NCBI GenBank assembly: GCA_963773605.1 | Contig: CAVZBT010000006.1 | Coordinates: 502,800 to 566,799, forward strand | Origin: CAVZBT01 sp963773605 | Lineage (GTDB): Bacteria > Acidobacteriota > UBA6911 | Length of the DNA stretch: 64,000 bases | Reading direction: 5' to 3' | In this document: positions 17,876 to 26,394 of the stretch, in pieces | Layout of the letters: every line of letters begins with the position of its first letter | How positions within the stretch are numbered: the stretch's first letter is position 1 | Translations under genes and position numbers: made by a program | Notes under the pieces: model-generated | The model's input: only the letters and a program-made list of their open reading frames with translations | Told to the model about the DNA's origin: nothing | The model's database searches: none

Positions 17876-18808
17876 TCAATCCGCCAGATGCTGAAACAGC
17901 GCCGTGGAGAGGTACCGCTCCCCGAACGACGGGATGATCACCACGATCAGCTTGTTCTGGCTTTCAGGACGCTGCGCGACCTGCATCGCCGCCCACGTCG
18001 CCGCACCGGAGGAAATCCCGACCAGGAGCCCCTCTTCTTTGGCCATGCGGCGGGCGACGACGAAGGCGTCGTCGGGCTGGACCTGCACGACTTCGTCGAT
18101 CAACGCCGTGTTAAGCACTTTGGGTATGAATCCCGCGCCGATGCCCTGGACCGGGTGCGGCCCCGGAGGTCCGCCCGAAAGTACGGCGGAGGTCGTCGGC
18201 TCGACCGCGACACACCGGAACGACGGCTTGCGCGCCTTGATCACCTCGCCCACACCCGTCAGGGTGCCGCCGGTCCCCACTCCCGAAATGAGAATGTCCG
18301 CCGTCCCGTCGGTGTCGCGCCAGATCTCTTCGGCCGTGGTGCGACGGTGGACTTCCGGGTTTGCCGGATTCTCGAACTGGTTGAGCATGACGTAGCGCGA
18401 ATCATTCGCGGCCAGTTCCTCCGCGCGGCGGATGGCCCCCTTCATCCCGTCGCTGCCGCGCGTCAGGATCAGCTCGGCGCCGTAGGCGCGGAGCAGCATG
18501 CGGCGCTCGCGGCTCATGGTCTCCGGCATGGTGAGGACGAGCCGGTATCCCCTTTGCGCCGCCACGAAGGCCAACGCGATCCCCGTGTTGCCGCTGGTCG
18601 GCTCCACCAGGATCGTGTCGCTCTTGATTTTACCGTCCCGTTCGGCGGCCTCGACCATGGCCAGGCCGATGCGGTCTTTGACGCTCTTGGCAGGATTGTG
18701 GTACTCGAGCTTCGCGACCACCCGGCCCGGCATGCCCTGCGTGAGACGGTTTAACTGGACAAGCGGGGTGTTTCCCACAAGCTCCGTCACATCCCGGTAG
18801 ATTCTCAT
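17876..18808 (-). CDS. cysK: Cysteine synthase (O-acetylserine sulfhydrylase)
   Basis: A 310-residue PLP enzyme. The PLP lysine lies in NPAKSVKDRIG (about residue 41), and EPTSGNTGIALA, GVGTGGTLTGVG and GISSGAATWAA are the asparagine/phosphate-binding loops of CysK. It replaces the acetyl group of O-acetylserine with sulfide. ATG 18808 is chosen because MRIYRDVTELVGNTPL is the standard N-terminus and GAGGATAGAA precedes it; the frame stays open for 24 codons upstream without family similarity. It is the first gene of the cysK-cysE pair. Confidence 0.96.
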   Translation of the reverse strand: MRIYRDVTELVGNTPLVQLNRLTQGMPGRVVAKLEYHNPAKSVKDRIGLAMVEAAERDGKIKSDTILVEPTSGNTGIALAFVAAQRGYRLVLTMPETMSRERRMLLRAYGAELILTRGSDGMKGAIRRAEELAANDSRYVMLNQFENPANPEVHRRTTAEEIWRDTDGTADILISGVGTGGTLTGVGEVIKARKPSFRCVAVEPTTSAVLSGGPPGPHPVQGIGAGFIPKVLNTALIDEVVQVQPDDAFVVARRMAKEEGLLVGISSGAATWAAMQVAQRPESQNKLIVVIIPSFGERYLSTALFQHLAD

Positions 18809-19012
18809 TTCTATCCTCGACCCCTTTCTGTCACCTGGAAGACTCGCCCGAATTGCAAGATCTATAGCACACAGGAACAATGATTTGAAGGGCGCGTTCG
18901 AGTGGGCCGGGAGGCTCGGTGCGGCCCCGGGATCCTGCCCACCCGGCGGATTGAATCGGCAACGCCGGGTTGCAGCTCATCCGGGGACGGGCGGGCCCAC
19001 CCCGTTTTGCCG

Positions 19013-19618
19013 TCAGGCGGACTCGTGCACAGAACGGAGGGTCCGGTGCTGGTCGAGGGTGTCGCTCCCCAGCACCTTGCTCAGGTACACCTTGGACTCG
19101 CCGTTATCCGCGGGGTTGCGCCTGTATCCGACCACATTGAAGCCCAGATCGGCCAGCGACGCTCGCATGGTGTGGAACTTGTTCTTGGTCTTGACGGTCA
19201 GTTCGTGATAGCCGTGCCCGACCGCCCACAGTTCCTGCTGCTCGGTCAGGGCGCGGTAATGGCCTGCGCCGCGCCACGGGCCGCGCGTCCCGCCGATCCA
19301 GCTGTAGAAAATCTTTCGTCCGCCAAACTCGACACAATCGCGGAACTCGGAGACGAGTTCCTGAAGCTGCGGATCGCCCTCCTGCGCGCTCAGCGCGTGT
19401 CCCACCTTGAATGCCACCGGGATGAGCCGATCGTCGTCGTCGTCGGGAATGGGGGCAAGGGACAGCAGGATCAGGTGCTCGCGGGCGCTCAGACGGCGGA
19501 TGATCTCCTCCGCTGTCTTTTTTTTCCTGAACTCGTGGAAGTAGTCCTCGATGTACTGGACCTCGAGCGCCCCTTGCTCGAGTTTGTACTGGCGGATGAT
19601 GTGCCCCGTTTCGGCCAT
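19013..19618 (-). CDS. GNAT-family N-acetyltransferase
   Basis: A 201-residue protein with the GNAT fold pattern. The core strand LIPVAFKVGHALSAQE (about residues 65-80) leads to an active loop. The C-terminal ELTVKTKNKFHTMRASLADL and GFNVVGYRRNP segments are typical of the subfamily that acts on small molecules. The acetyl-CoA pyrophosphate loop is not textbook (RGAGHYRALTEQQ). The substrate is unknown. It is divergent from the PHP gene, with the promoter of that gene in the 79-base gap. Confidence 0.72.
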   Translation of the reverse strand: MAETGHIIRQYKLEQGALEVQYIEDYFHEFRKKKTAEEIIRRLSAREHLILLSLAPIPDDDDDRLIPVAFKVGHALSAQEGDPQLQELVSEFRDCVEFGGRKIFYSWIGGTRGPWRGAGHYRALTEQQELWAVGHGYHELTVKTKNKFHTMRASLADLGFNVVGYRRNPADNGESKVYLSKVLGSDTLDQHRTLRSVHESA

Positions 19619-19659
19619 GCTCGCAGCTTAATGCATAGGCAGGGGTTGTGTCCAAGCCG

Positions 19660-19688
19660 TTGTGCGCAGCCCGGCATTCGCATACACT
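19660..19688 (+). promoter_or_regulatory. Candidate promoter of the PHP phosphatase gene
   Basis: TTGTGC (19660-19665) and TACACT (19683-19688) are separated by 17 bases, the ideal spacing for a housekeeping promoter. The ATG at 19698 would then be within a few bases of the transcript start, which suggests a leaderless or nearly leaderless mRNA. Confidence 0.45.
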
Positions 19689-19697
19689 CGTCGCCCT

Positions 19698-20492
19698 ATG
19701 ATTCCGCACGACTACCACATGCATACCGCGTACTCGATCGACTCCCAAGCCTCGATGGCCGACATGTGCCGCTCCGCCATCGAGAAGGGCATCCCGGAGA
19801 TCGGGTTTGCCGAACACTTCGACCTTTACCCGGACGATGAGGCCCCGGACTGGTTCAGGCTCGAGCCCTGGGCAGCCGACCTCGAAAGGTGCCGGACGGA
19901 ATTCGCCGGCCGCCTGACGGTCCGAGCAGGTATCGAGGTGGGCGAACCCCATCGGTTCCAGCAGGGGACGCGGGAAATGCTGGGGCGCTACCCGTTTGAC
20001 TATGTCCTCGGGTCGCTTCACTGGTTCGCGGGGCTGCACGCGTTCCGGCGCGACGTTTTCGCGAGCCCCGCGAAGAAGATCTTCGGGCTCTATTTCGAGG
20101 AACTGCGGCAAATGGCCACCCTGGGAGGGTTCGAGATCCTGAGCCACCTCGACGTTCCCGCCCGCATTGCCTGCGAGGTCTATGGCAGTTACGACCCGCG
20201 CCCCTACGAGGACCTGATCCGGCCTGTGCTTGCCGCCTGCATCGCCGGGGGAATCGCGCTCGAACTGAACACGGCCGCGCTCCGCAGGCCGGCCAGGATT
20301 ATGAACCCGGGTCCTGTGGTCCTGCGGTGGTACGCCGAAATGGGGGGAACGCTCGTGACTCTGGGCTCCGACGCGCACCGGCCCGACCATGTCGGGGCGG
20401 ATCTGGACACGGCGCTGCAGGTGCTGCGCGACAACGGACTCCGCCACCTCACGCATTTCGAGAAGCGCACGCCCCGCCCGCTTCCGTTCTGA
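19698..20492 (+). CDS. PHP-domain phosphatase, histidinol-phosphatase (HisK) type
   Basis: A 264-residue PHP-superfamily protein. The N-terminal metal motif DYHMHTAYSIDS (residues 4-15), GFAEHFDL, HLDVPARIA and the C-terminal GSDAHRPDHVG are the four PHP metal-binding segments. The subgroup resembles histidinol-phosphate phosphatases that release histidinol. No other his genes are nearby, so another phosphoester is possible. ATG 19698 is chosen because the conserved motif begins at residue 4 and a good promoter sits just upstream. Confidence 0.85.
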   Translation: MIPHDYHMHTAYSIDSQASMADMCRSAIEKGIPEIGFAEHFDLYPDDEAPDWFRLEPWAADLERCRTEFAGRLTVRAGIEVGEPHRFQQGTREMLGRYPFDYVLGSLHWFAGLHAFRRDVFASPAKKIFGLYFEELRQMATLGGFEILSHLDVPARIACEVYGSYDPRPYEDLIRPVLAACIAGGIALELNTAALRRPARIMNPGPVVLRWYAEMGGTLVTLGSDAHRPDHVGADLDTALQVLRDNGLRHLTHFEKRTPRPLPF

Positions 20493-20553
20493 CCTGCACC
20501 AGGCGATCGTAACTGCAGCTCAGCCGCACGCTATGCCACGAATGACCCGGATT

Positions 20554-20739
20554 TCAGGGTGGGTTGTCCGGGGCGTTGGGCACCAGGATCCACATGAGGA
20601 TATAGATGACGAACTGAGGGCCCGGAAGGATGCAAGAGAGCAGCGCGAGCAGCCGCACCACCGCGGGCGACATGTGGTATCTCTCGGCAATCCCTCCGCA
20701 TACTCCCGCAATGATTCTGTGCCTCCTGGAACGATACAT
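20554..20739 (-). CDS. PspC-domain membrane protein
   Basis: A 61-residue protein consisting of a PspC domain: RRHRIIAGVCGGIAERY at the N-terminus and one hydrophobic helix (LLALLSCILPGPQFVIYILM) ending in the family VPNAP tail. PspC proteins sit in the inner membrane and take part in envelope stress sensing. No pspA or pspB is nearby, so it is a solitary small membrane protein. Confidence 0.85.
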   Translation of the reverse strand: MYRSRRHRIIAGVCGGIAERYHMSPAVVRLLALLSCILPGPQFVIYILMWILVPNAPDNPP

Positions 20740-20861
20740 GACCGGACGTTCCTTTCACAAAATCAAATACCCGTTCGGGCGCAAGGTTGAGGTGCGACGT
20801 TCAACCATGGAGATTGTCACCGCTTTCGCGGTTGCACTGCATCGGCAGATACGGCCGCAGT

Positions 20862-20925
20862 GCGGCGTCGAGCCGCCGCACTCCACACAAGCTGGTTTCT
20901 TGGAGTGCGGTGCCTCGTCGGCTCG
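20862..20925. repeat. R1 intergenic palindromic repeat, copy a (partial)
   Basis: GCGGCGTCGAGCCGCCGCA (from 20862) followed by CTCC is the right arm of the R1 family found at 26272, 33715 and 52285. A degraded GGAGTGCGG arm follows at 20902. The copy lies between the divergent-side PspC gene and the end of the C45 gene. Confidence 0.7.
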
Positions 20926-20983
20926 CCAGGGGGTGCCGCGAGGTTTCGAGACCCAGGGTCAAAGGAACATAAGAGGCGGTCGC

Positions 20984-22393
20984 TCACTGCTTCGCGCTGA
21001 AGCGGGTCCAGGGGTGCGATTTCAGGTCGCGCAGGACCGGCTTTATCCAGCCAAACTCGGGATGGCGCGACAGGTGGGTTGCGGCGTCGAAATCGATGCC
21101 GCAGGAGTGCCCCATCGACGCGATCAGCGACATCTCGGCGGCCAGCGCAGCATCGGTCACCTTCGCCTGGACCGCCCCCGCAACACCGAAGGGGGGCTGC
21201 CACCCCTTCATCCCGCGCGGCGAAAGGTCGACGTGCCCGCACAGAGTCCGCTCGTTGGGGTCGTTCTTGCCCGTGAGCGAGTCGATGTGGTCCGACAGGA
21301 ACCTCTGCCCCAACTCGACGTCGATCTTTCCCTTGTGCTCGGCCATCAGCTGCTCCCAACGCACCCGGCGCGCGTTGGCGCTCAGCGACAGGTCCTTGAC
21401 GTCGAAGTCGGTCTCCTCGCGGATGAGTTTCTCGTTCACCGGGAAATTGGAGCCGACAAAGTACCCGTCCTTCGTGCGCAGCAGGTTCACGTTTTTCAGC
21501 CCCAGCTCCAGGCTGGCGATTTCGTTCGTGTTGCGGTCCGCCACAAGCCAGTTGTTGGCATACCCGCCGTTGTTCCCTTCCTGCATCAGCCGCGCGAAAT
21601 CGTCGATGCTCGCCGCGTACTGCATCGCCTTGCGGGCGCGGACAAATTCCGGGATCCCGTTCGGGTCCCACCCGGAAAATCCCGAGATGGTCGTCTCGGT
21701 GATCATGATGCCGGCCGCGTTGACGCCAAAATCGTCGGCGCTGTGAATCAGGCCGGGAAACCCGTCCATGAAAATCCTGTGACCCGCGGCGGGCACGATG
21801 TCGAAGATGACGTTCCAGCGCTCCCCGTCCGCATAGTATGTCCAGGCGTTGTGGCCGATCACGGGTTTGCCGTCCCGGCTGTAGCTTCCCGTCGCGACGA
21901 AGGCGCTGCAGCGCTCCGCGACGGGGACCGGCTTGCGCACGGCGGATTCAGGGTGACGCTTCCCGTACCAGCTCGCGTAGCCGGGAAGCTCGAGCCAGGC
22001 GTTCATCGCCACCACATCCCAGAGATCCAGCTTGACCCCGTTTGCCTTAAGGCCTGCCGCGATTCCCTTGAGTTCTTGCTGGTACTCCGGCCCGACCTTG
22101 GGCCAGAGCGCCTTTTCGGCGGCGGCACGGAAGAACGGCCAGTCCCTCGAGGTGTCATGCTTCAGCTCGAGCGAAATCACCCTCTGCGCATCCGCGATTT
22201 CAGGCGCCAGCAGGTAACCGTGCTGAAACCCGATTTCCCCGGGGCTTCCCTGCAGGTGCACAAACACCCATCCTTGCTGCACCGGGTTCCGGAAGGCGAA
22301 TTTCAGCCGCGCGTCCGTTTGCACTTCGCGTGGTAGCAGCGAGACAGCGGAAAGCAGTAACAGCGCCGTTGTGGCCGGGAACAGGTGCCGCAT
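20984..22393 (-). CDS. Secreted C45-type (phospholipase B-like/acyltransferase) hydrolase
   Basis: A 469-residue protein with a signal peptide (MRHLFPATTALLLLSAVSLL). The centre has ERCSAFVATGSYSRDGKPV followed by GHNAWTYY, the signature of the C45/isopenicillin-N-acyltransferase-like Ntn hydrolases, whose exposed cysteine becomes the N-terminal nucleophile after self-cleavage. ADDFGVNAAGIMITETTI and NNGGYANNWLVADR are further conserved segments. It probably cleaves amide or ester bonds outside the cytoplasm. Start 22393 is chosen over 22438 because the signal peptide starts there and a GGAG precedes it. The substrate is unknown. Confidence 0.78.
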   Translation of the reverse strand: MRHLFPATTALLLLSAVSLLPREVQTDARLKFAFRNPVQQGWVFVHLQGSPGEIGFQHGYLLAPEIADAQRVISLELKHDTSRDWPFFRAAAEKALWPKVGPEYQQELKGIAAGLKANGVKLDLWDVVAMNAWLELPGYASWYGKRHPESAVRKPVPVAERCSAFVATGSYSRDGKPVIGHNAWTYYADGERWNVIFDIVPAAGHRIFMDGFPGLIHSADDFGVNAAGIMITETTISGFSGWDPNGIPEFVRARKAMQYAASIDDFARLMQEGNNGGYANNWLVADRNTNEIASLELGLKNVNLLRTKDGYFVGSNFPVNEKLIREETDFDVKDLSLSANARRVRWEQLMAEHKGKIDVELGQRFLSDHIDSLTGKNDPNERTLCGHVDLSPRGMKGWQPPFGVAGAVQAKVTDAALAAEMSLIASMGHSCGIDFDAATHLSRHPEFGWIKPVLRDLKSHPWTRFSAKQ

Positions 22394-22499
22394 GGGAAAG
22401 CTCCGGGCGAAACAGAATTCAATGCGAACCGGTTTCATAACGTGAATTTAGCTTTTTCCCGACCCCCGTTCCAGCGCTTTCGCAGAGGGGGGGTGATCA

Positions 22500-22508
22500 T
22501 GCTATGCT
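22500..22508 (+). promoter_or_regulatory. Candidate extended -10 before trpB
   Basis: TGCTATGCT (22500-22508) fits an extended -10 element 32 bases before the ATG at 22541, with the GGAG ribosome binding site between them. TTTCGC 18 bases further upstream is a poor -35. Confidence 0.35.
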
Positions 22509-22540
22509 GCTGCCGGAAACCCGCACACCGGAGCTGAAAA

Positions 22541-23851
22541 ATGACCGATACCAAGATCACGTTGTCTGAAAAAGACATCCCTACGCATTTCTACAACATC
22601 GTCCCGGATCTGCCGACGCCGCTCCAACCCCCGCTGCATCCTGGAACGAGGCAGCCGATAGGCCCGGAAGCGCTTGCGCCGATTTTCCCGATGGGGCTCA
22701 TCCGGCAGGAGGTCTCGCAGGAGCGGTATATCGAAATCCCGGACGAAGTGCGCGACATCTATCGTCTCTACCGCCCCACCCCGATGTTCCGGGCGCGCGC
22801 GTTCGAGGAGTTCCTCGACACGCCTGCGCGGATCTACTACAAGTCCGAGCATGTCAGCCCGGTCGGAAGCCATAAGCTCAACACCGCACTGATGCAGGCG
22901 TACATGAACAAGAAAGAGGGGGTGAAGAGACTCGCAACCGAGACCGGTGCCGGGCAATGGGGGAGCGCGTTGGCCTGCGCGTCCAGGCTGATGGGCCTCG
23001 AATGCATGGTGTACATGGTCCGGGTCAGCTACGACCAGAAGCCTTACCGGCGCGTCATGATGAAGATGTACGGCGCCGACGTGGTCGCAAGCCCGTCGGA
23101 CCTGACCGAAGCGGGTAGGGCTATCCTCGCCGAAAGCCCCGGCTCACCCGGCAGCCTCGGGATCGCGATCTCAGAGGCGGTCGAGGATGCGGCAAAGAGG
23201 GACGACACCAAGTATGCCCTCGGCAGCGTCCTCAACCACGTGCTCTTGCACCAGACCGTTATCGGGCTGGAGGCAAAAAAACAGATGGAGCTCGCCGGCG
23301 ATTTTCCCGACATCCTGATCGGATGCCACGGCGGCGGCAGCAACTTCGCGGGGCTGGCCTTCCCGTTTCTTCAGGACAAGCTCAAGGGCGACCGGAAAAA
23401 CCTGCGCGCGATCGCGGCCGAGCCCAGCGCCTGCCCCAGCCTGACGGCCGGCAAGCGAGAGTACGACTTCGGCGATGTCGCCGGGATGACCCCGTTGATG
23501 ATGATGCACACGCTCGGCCACAAGTTCGTGCCCGCCCCGGTGCACGCGGGCGGCCTGCGCTATCACGGTTCGGCCCCGCTGGTCAGTCATCTCCTCTCGG
23601 AGAACGTCATAGAGGCGGAAGCGTACCACCAGGGCGACATATTCGAGAGCGCCTTGAACTTCGCCCGATGCGAGGGGACGATCCCGGCGCCCGAATCGGC
23701 GCACGCCGTGCACAGCGCCGTGGTGCATGCCCTTCGGGCTCGCGAGGCCGGCGAGCGTAAGGTTATCGTATTCAACCTTTCGGGCCACGGTCACTTCGAT
23801 CTCGCCTCCTACGAGGCTTTCCTCAACGGCACCATGAACCGGCAGGCGTAG
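22541..23851 (+). CDS. trpB: Tryptophan synthase beta chain, TrpB2 type
   Basis: A 436-residue PLP enzyme. The PLP lysine lies in SPVGSHKLNTAL, followed by TETGAGQWGSALA, and the glycine-rich phosphate loop is GCHGGGSNFAG. The long N-terminus and the TETGAGQWG variant mark the TrpB2 group, found singly and outside trp operons in archaea and many bacteria. It joins indole and serine to make tryptophan, or salvages indole. GGAG lies 8 bases before the ATG. No trpA is adjacent, which fits the orphan TrpB2 type. Confidence 0.94.
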   Translation: MTDTKITLSEKDIPTHFYNIVPDLPTPLQPPLHPGTRQPIGPEALAPIFPMGLIRQEVSQERYIEIPDEVRDIYRLYRPTPMFRARAFEEFLDTPARIYYKSEHVSPVGSHKLNTALMQAYMNKKEGVKRLATETGAGQWGSALACASRLMGLECMVYMVRVSYDQKPYRRVMMKMYGADVVASPSDLTEAGRAILAESPGSPGSLGIAISEAVEDAAKRDDTKYALGSVLNHVLLHQTVIGLEAKKQMELAGDFPDILIGCHGGGSNFAGLAFPFLQDKLKGDRKNLRAIAAEPSACPSLTAGKREYDFGDVAGMTPLMMMHTLGHKFVPAPVHAGGLRYHGSAPLVSHLLSENVIEAEAYHQGDIFESALNFARCEGTIPAPESAHAVHSAVVHALRAREAGERKVIVFNLSGHGHFDLASYEAFLNGTMNRQA

Positions 23852-24083
23852 GATCGGCGCGGCTGCGCGGGACGAACTGCGCGGCAGGATTGCCGGGCTA
23901 TGTTCCCTGCAACCATGTCGTCGGCTCCATCGCCCCGGGAGGCATCGTCACGGTCCATGACCGTTTGGTCGAACAGCAGGACGGCAAGAAGGTGTACCCT
24001 CGAATCGGGCGATCCGTCCGTTTTGCCTGCGCTCCCCGCGGAGGGGGCTTGGCTTTGAATGCCTGTACTGAGTGGAGGCTCTC

Positions 24084-25193
24084 ATGCCCGAAAATCCAAC
24101 CCGGCGGGACATTCTGAAAGCGACGGCCTGCGCGGCAGCCGCCGTCGCCGTCCCGGCAGGCGCGTCGCACGGCGCCGGCCGGGCACAGGCGCTGCGCGTC
24201 ACCCGTGACGTGCGGGTGGCCATAATCGGCCTCGAGGGGCATTACTCCGAGATCCTGGACGTCGCGGCGCAAGCGCCCAATATCCGGGTCACGGCCGTCG
24301 CCGACGCAAGCCCCACCCTGCTGAAGAGGGTCGCATCCAGCGCGGCGCTGAAAGGGGCGAAACCGTACCCTGACTATCGCACCCTGCTGGAGCGCGAGCC
24401 GTTGGACGTCGTCGCGGTTTGCGGGGAAAACGCCACCAGGCCGGAGATCGTGCGCGCCTGCGCCGAGCGCAAGCTGTCGGTGGTCGCCGAAAAACCGCTC
24501 GCCATCACGAAGGAAGAGCTCCTCGAGGTCAGAAGAGCCATCGACCGGGCCGGATCGCGGCTCACCCTGCTCCTCCCGATGCGGTTCGCACCTGGCTATA
24601 AGAAAATGAGGTCAATCGTCCAGAGCGGCGAGATCGGCGAAGTCGTGACCGTAGCGGCCCAGAAGTCCTACAAGCCGGGCGACCGCCCCGATTGGATGAA
24701 AACGCGGGCGCGCTTCGGCGGGATCATTCCCTACATCGGGATCCACATGATCGACCTCATGCGCTGGACTTCGGGCCGGGATTTCACGCAGGCCGCCGCG
24801 TTCCAGTCCAACGTCGGGGCGCCACAACTGGGCGAGATGGAAAACAATGCCGCCATCGCGTTCCGGCTGGACAACGGCGGCACCGGGTCGCTGCGGATGG
24901 ACTACCTGCGGCCCGAAACCGCCCCGACCCATGGCGACGACCGGCTGCGGATCGCGGGCACACGCGGGGTGGTCGAGTTCCAGGAAGGCCGCGGCGTGAC
25001 CCTCGTGACCGCGGGGCGGAAGCCGGAACAGGTGACGAGCCTGCCGCCTGAGACTCACTTGTTTGCCGATTTTCTGGAGTCGCTCTACAACGGTGCCGAG
25101 CACGTCATCCGGCTCGAGGAGGTCTTCCGCGTGAGCGAGATCGTCCTCAACGTGCGCGAGGCCGCCGAGCGCGGCACCGTCGTCGCCGTTTAG
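24084..25193 (+). CDS. Exported Gfo/Idh/MocA-family oxidoreductase
   Basis: A 369-residue protein that starts with a Tat-like leader (TRRDILKATACAAAAVAVP). It then has the Gfo/Idh/MocA Rossmann domain (VRVAIIGLEGHYSEIL), EKPLAITKEELLEVR and the C-terminal substrate domain. The EKP motif contains the conserved lysine used in catalysis. The nucleotide loop GLEGHYSE departs from the usual GxGxxG, so cofactor binding may differ. Members act on sugars or inositols with NAD(P), and exported ones are common in polysaccharide-degrading bacteria. Start ATG 24084 is preferred over an ATG four codons earlier because the leader is complete from there. Confidence 0.82.
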   Translation: MPENPTRRDILKATACAAAAVAVPAGASHGAGRAQALRVTRDVRVAIIGLEGHYSEILDVAAQAPNIRVTAVADASPTLLKRVASSAALKGAKPYPDYRTLLEREPLDVVAVCGENATRPEIVRACAERKLSVVAEKPLAITKEELLEVRRAIDRAGSRLTLLLPMRFAPGYKKMRSIVQSGEIGEVVTVAAQKSYKPGDRPDWMKTRARFGGIIPYIGIHMIDLMRWTSGRDFTQAAAFQSNVGAPQLGEMENNAAIAFRLDNGGTGSLRMDYLRPETAPTHGDDRLRIAGTRGVVEFQEGRGVTLVTAGRKPEQVTSLPPETHLFADFLESLYNGAEHVIRLEEVFRVSEIVLNVREAAERGTVVAV

Positions 25194-25327
25194 GGTGAAA
25201 GTGTCGGGGTCGGTTCGTGCACTCGTGCGAGGGGATGCGCGAGCGCTCAAAGCGCGTGTCACGACAGCCCAGGGCGCAGGCCTCGGTCCTGTTCGCGCCC
25301 CCTGCGGGGCTGTCGATGTGAATTCCA

Positions 25328-25354
25328 GGGCCGCGCCGGGTCGGCGCAGCCCGC
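25328..25354. repeat. R2 palindromic repeat, partial copy
   Basis: GGGCCGCGCCGGGTCGGCGC followed by AGCCCGC is a slightly degraded copy of the R2 palindrome best seen at 32095, 51029 and 57583. It lies in the 5' leader of the GH16-like gene, ending 14 bases before the ATG. Confidence 0.55.
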
Positions 25355-25367
25355 TCCGGAGCGAACG

Positions 25368-26234
25368 ATGCACATTCTTGTTTTGTCACTCCTTGCCTTT
25401 GCGACCGCGGCCGCGGCTGCACCCCCGGACGACGCTACCGGAAAGGTGCTCTTTTTCGACGACTTCGGCGGCCCATCGCTCGACACGTCGAAGTGGTTCG
25501 CCGGCTTGCACCACTGGGGCCGCGACAACCGTGGCGTCGCCCCTGAAAATGTCCGCACCGGGACCGTCACCGACGAAGGTAAAACGATCTCGGTCCTGGT
25601 CACCGAGGCTCACGGCGACCTGTACAAGGGCCCGGTCCAGGGAGTGCAAAAGGGCGAAAAAAACGGGCCGCTGGGTGACCCGCGCACCTACAAGCGCGTC
25701 GCGGACGGCACCAGGGTCGGAGGACTCGTCTGGACCCGCGCCCGCTGGGGCGGCGGCCGATACGAAGTGCGCATGAAAAACCTTCCGCTGCCCGGCGGCT
25801 GCTCCTGCATCTGGAACTATTACCAGGCGCCGAAGGACTACACCGAAATCGACATCGAGATGCCCGCCAACGGCAAGGCCTCCGGGAAGGACTGGTCGCG
25901 CTGGGCCGGGCTGAACACCTACTACCCGGACGAGACCCAGATCAACGAGCGCCAGGCGGACCTGGGTTCCGCCCAGAACGACGGCCGGTTCCACGTCTAC
26001 CGCTGGGATTGGTACGACGGAACCAACGGCCGGCCACGCGTCGATTTCTACCTGGACGGGAAGCTGGTGCATCGCTCGACGGAGAAGGTGCCGCGCTTGC
26101 CCGCCCAGCTCTGGGTGGGCAACTGGCCCGCCGTCTGGTCCGGCGATTTCAAATACGACACCCAGTACCTCTACGTCGACTGGGTGAAGATCTCGGAATT
26201 GCGCGAGCAGACAAGCGCAACCCCGCGCCGGTGA
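25368..26234 (+). CDS. Secreted GH16-like glycoside hydrolase
   Basis: A 288-residue protein with a signal peptide (MHILVLSLLAFATAAAAA). It has the concanavalin-like jelly-roll pattern: GGRYEVRMKN, then TEIDIEMPAN, which carries the ExDxE catalytic motif of GH16 (nucleophile and acid/base glutamates), and FHVYRWDWYDG downstream. GH16 enzymes cut beta-1,3/1,4-glucans and galactans. It faces the MttB gene tail to tail with an R1 repeat between them. The ribosome binding site is GGAGCGAACG. The substrate cannot be read from sequence. Confidence 0.82.
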   Translation: MHILVLSLLAFATAAAAAPPDDATGKVLFFDDFGGPSLDTSKWFAGLHHWGRDNRGVAPENVRTGTVTDEGKTISVLVTEAHGDLYKGPVQGVQKGEKNGPLGDPRTYKRVADGTRVGGLVWTRARWGGGRYEVRMKNLPLPGGCSCIWNYYQAPKDYTEIDIEMPANGKASGKDWSRWAGLNTYYPDETQINERQADLGSAQNDGRFHVYRWDWYDGTNGRPRVDFYLDGKLVHRSTEKVPRLPAQLWVGNWPAVWSGDFKYDTQYLYVDWVKISELREQTSATPRR

Positions 26235-26271
26235 GTTCCGGCCACGGAAGGACACGACCACGCGGATTGTG

Positions 26272-26369
26272 AAGTGCGGCGGCTCGACGCGCTTTTGGGG
26301 TGGCGCCGAGGCGCCGGGTGTTTCGGCCGTAGCGCGTAAGGGGATAGCGGCGTCGAGCCGCCGCACTCC
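26272..26369. repeat. R1 intergenic palindromic repeat, copy b
   Basis: The left arm GTGCGGCGGCTCGACGC and the right arm GCGGCGTCGAGCCGCCGCA plus CTCC enclose a middle part with GGCGCCGAGGCGCCG and TTTCGGCCGTAG. Copy c at 33715 has nearly the same middle part. The copy lies between two convergent genes. Confidence 0.8.
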
Positions 26370-26394
26370 GGATTGCGGACTTTCGTGGTGCGGC

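Noticed and set aside
17054..18754. A 566-codon open frame on the plus strand
   Set aside because: It lies opposite cysE and cysK, has a composition typical of the complement of GC-rich genes and no family motifs. The same applies to long antisense frames at 20630-22336, 33683-36046 and 38182-40233.
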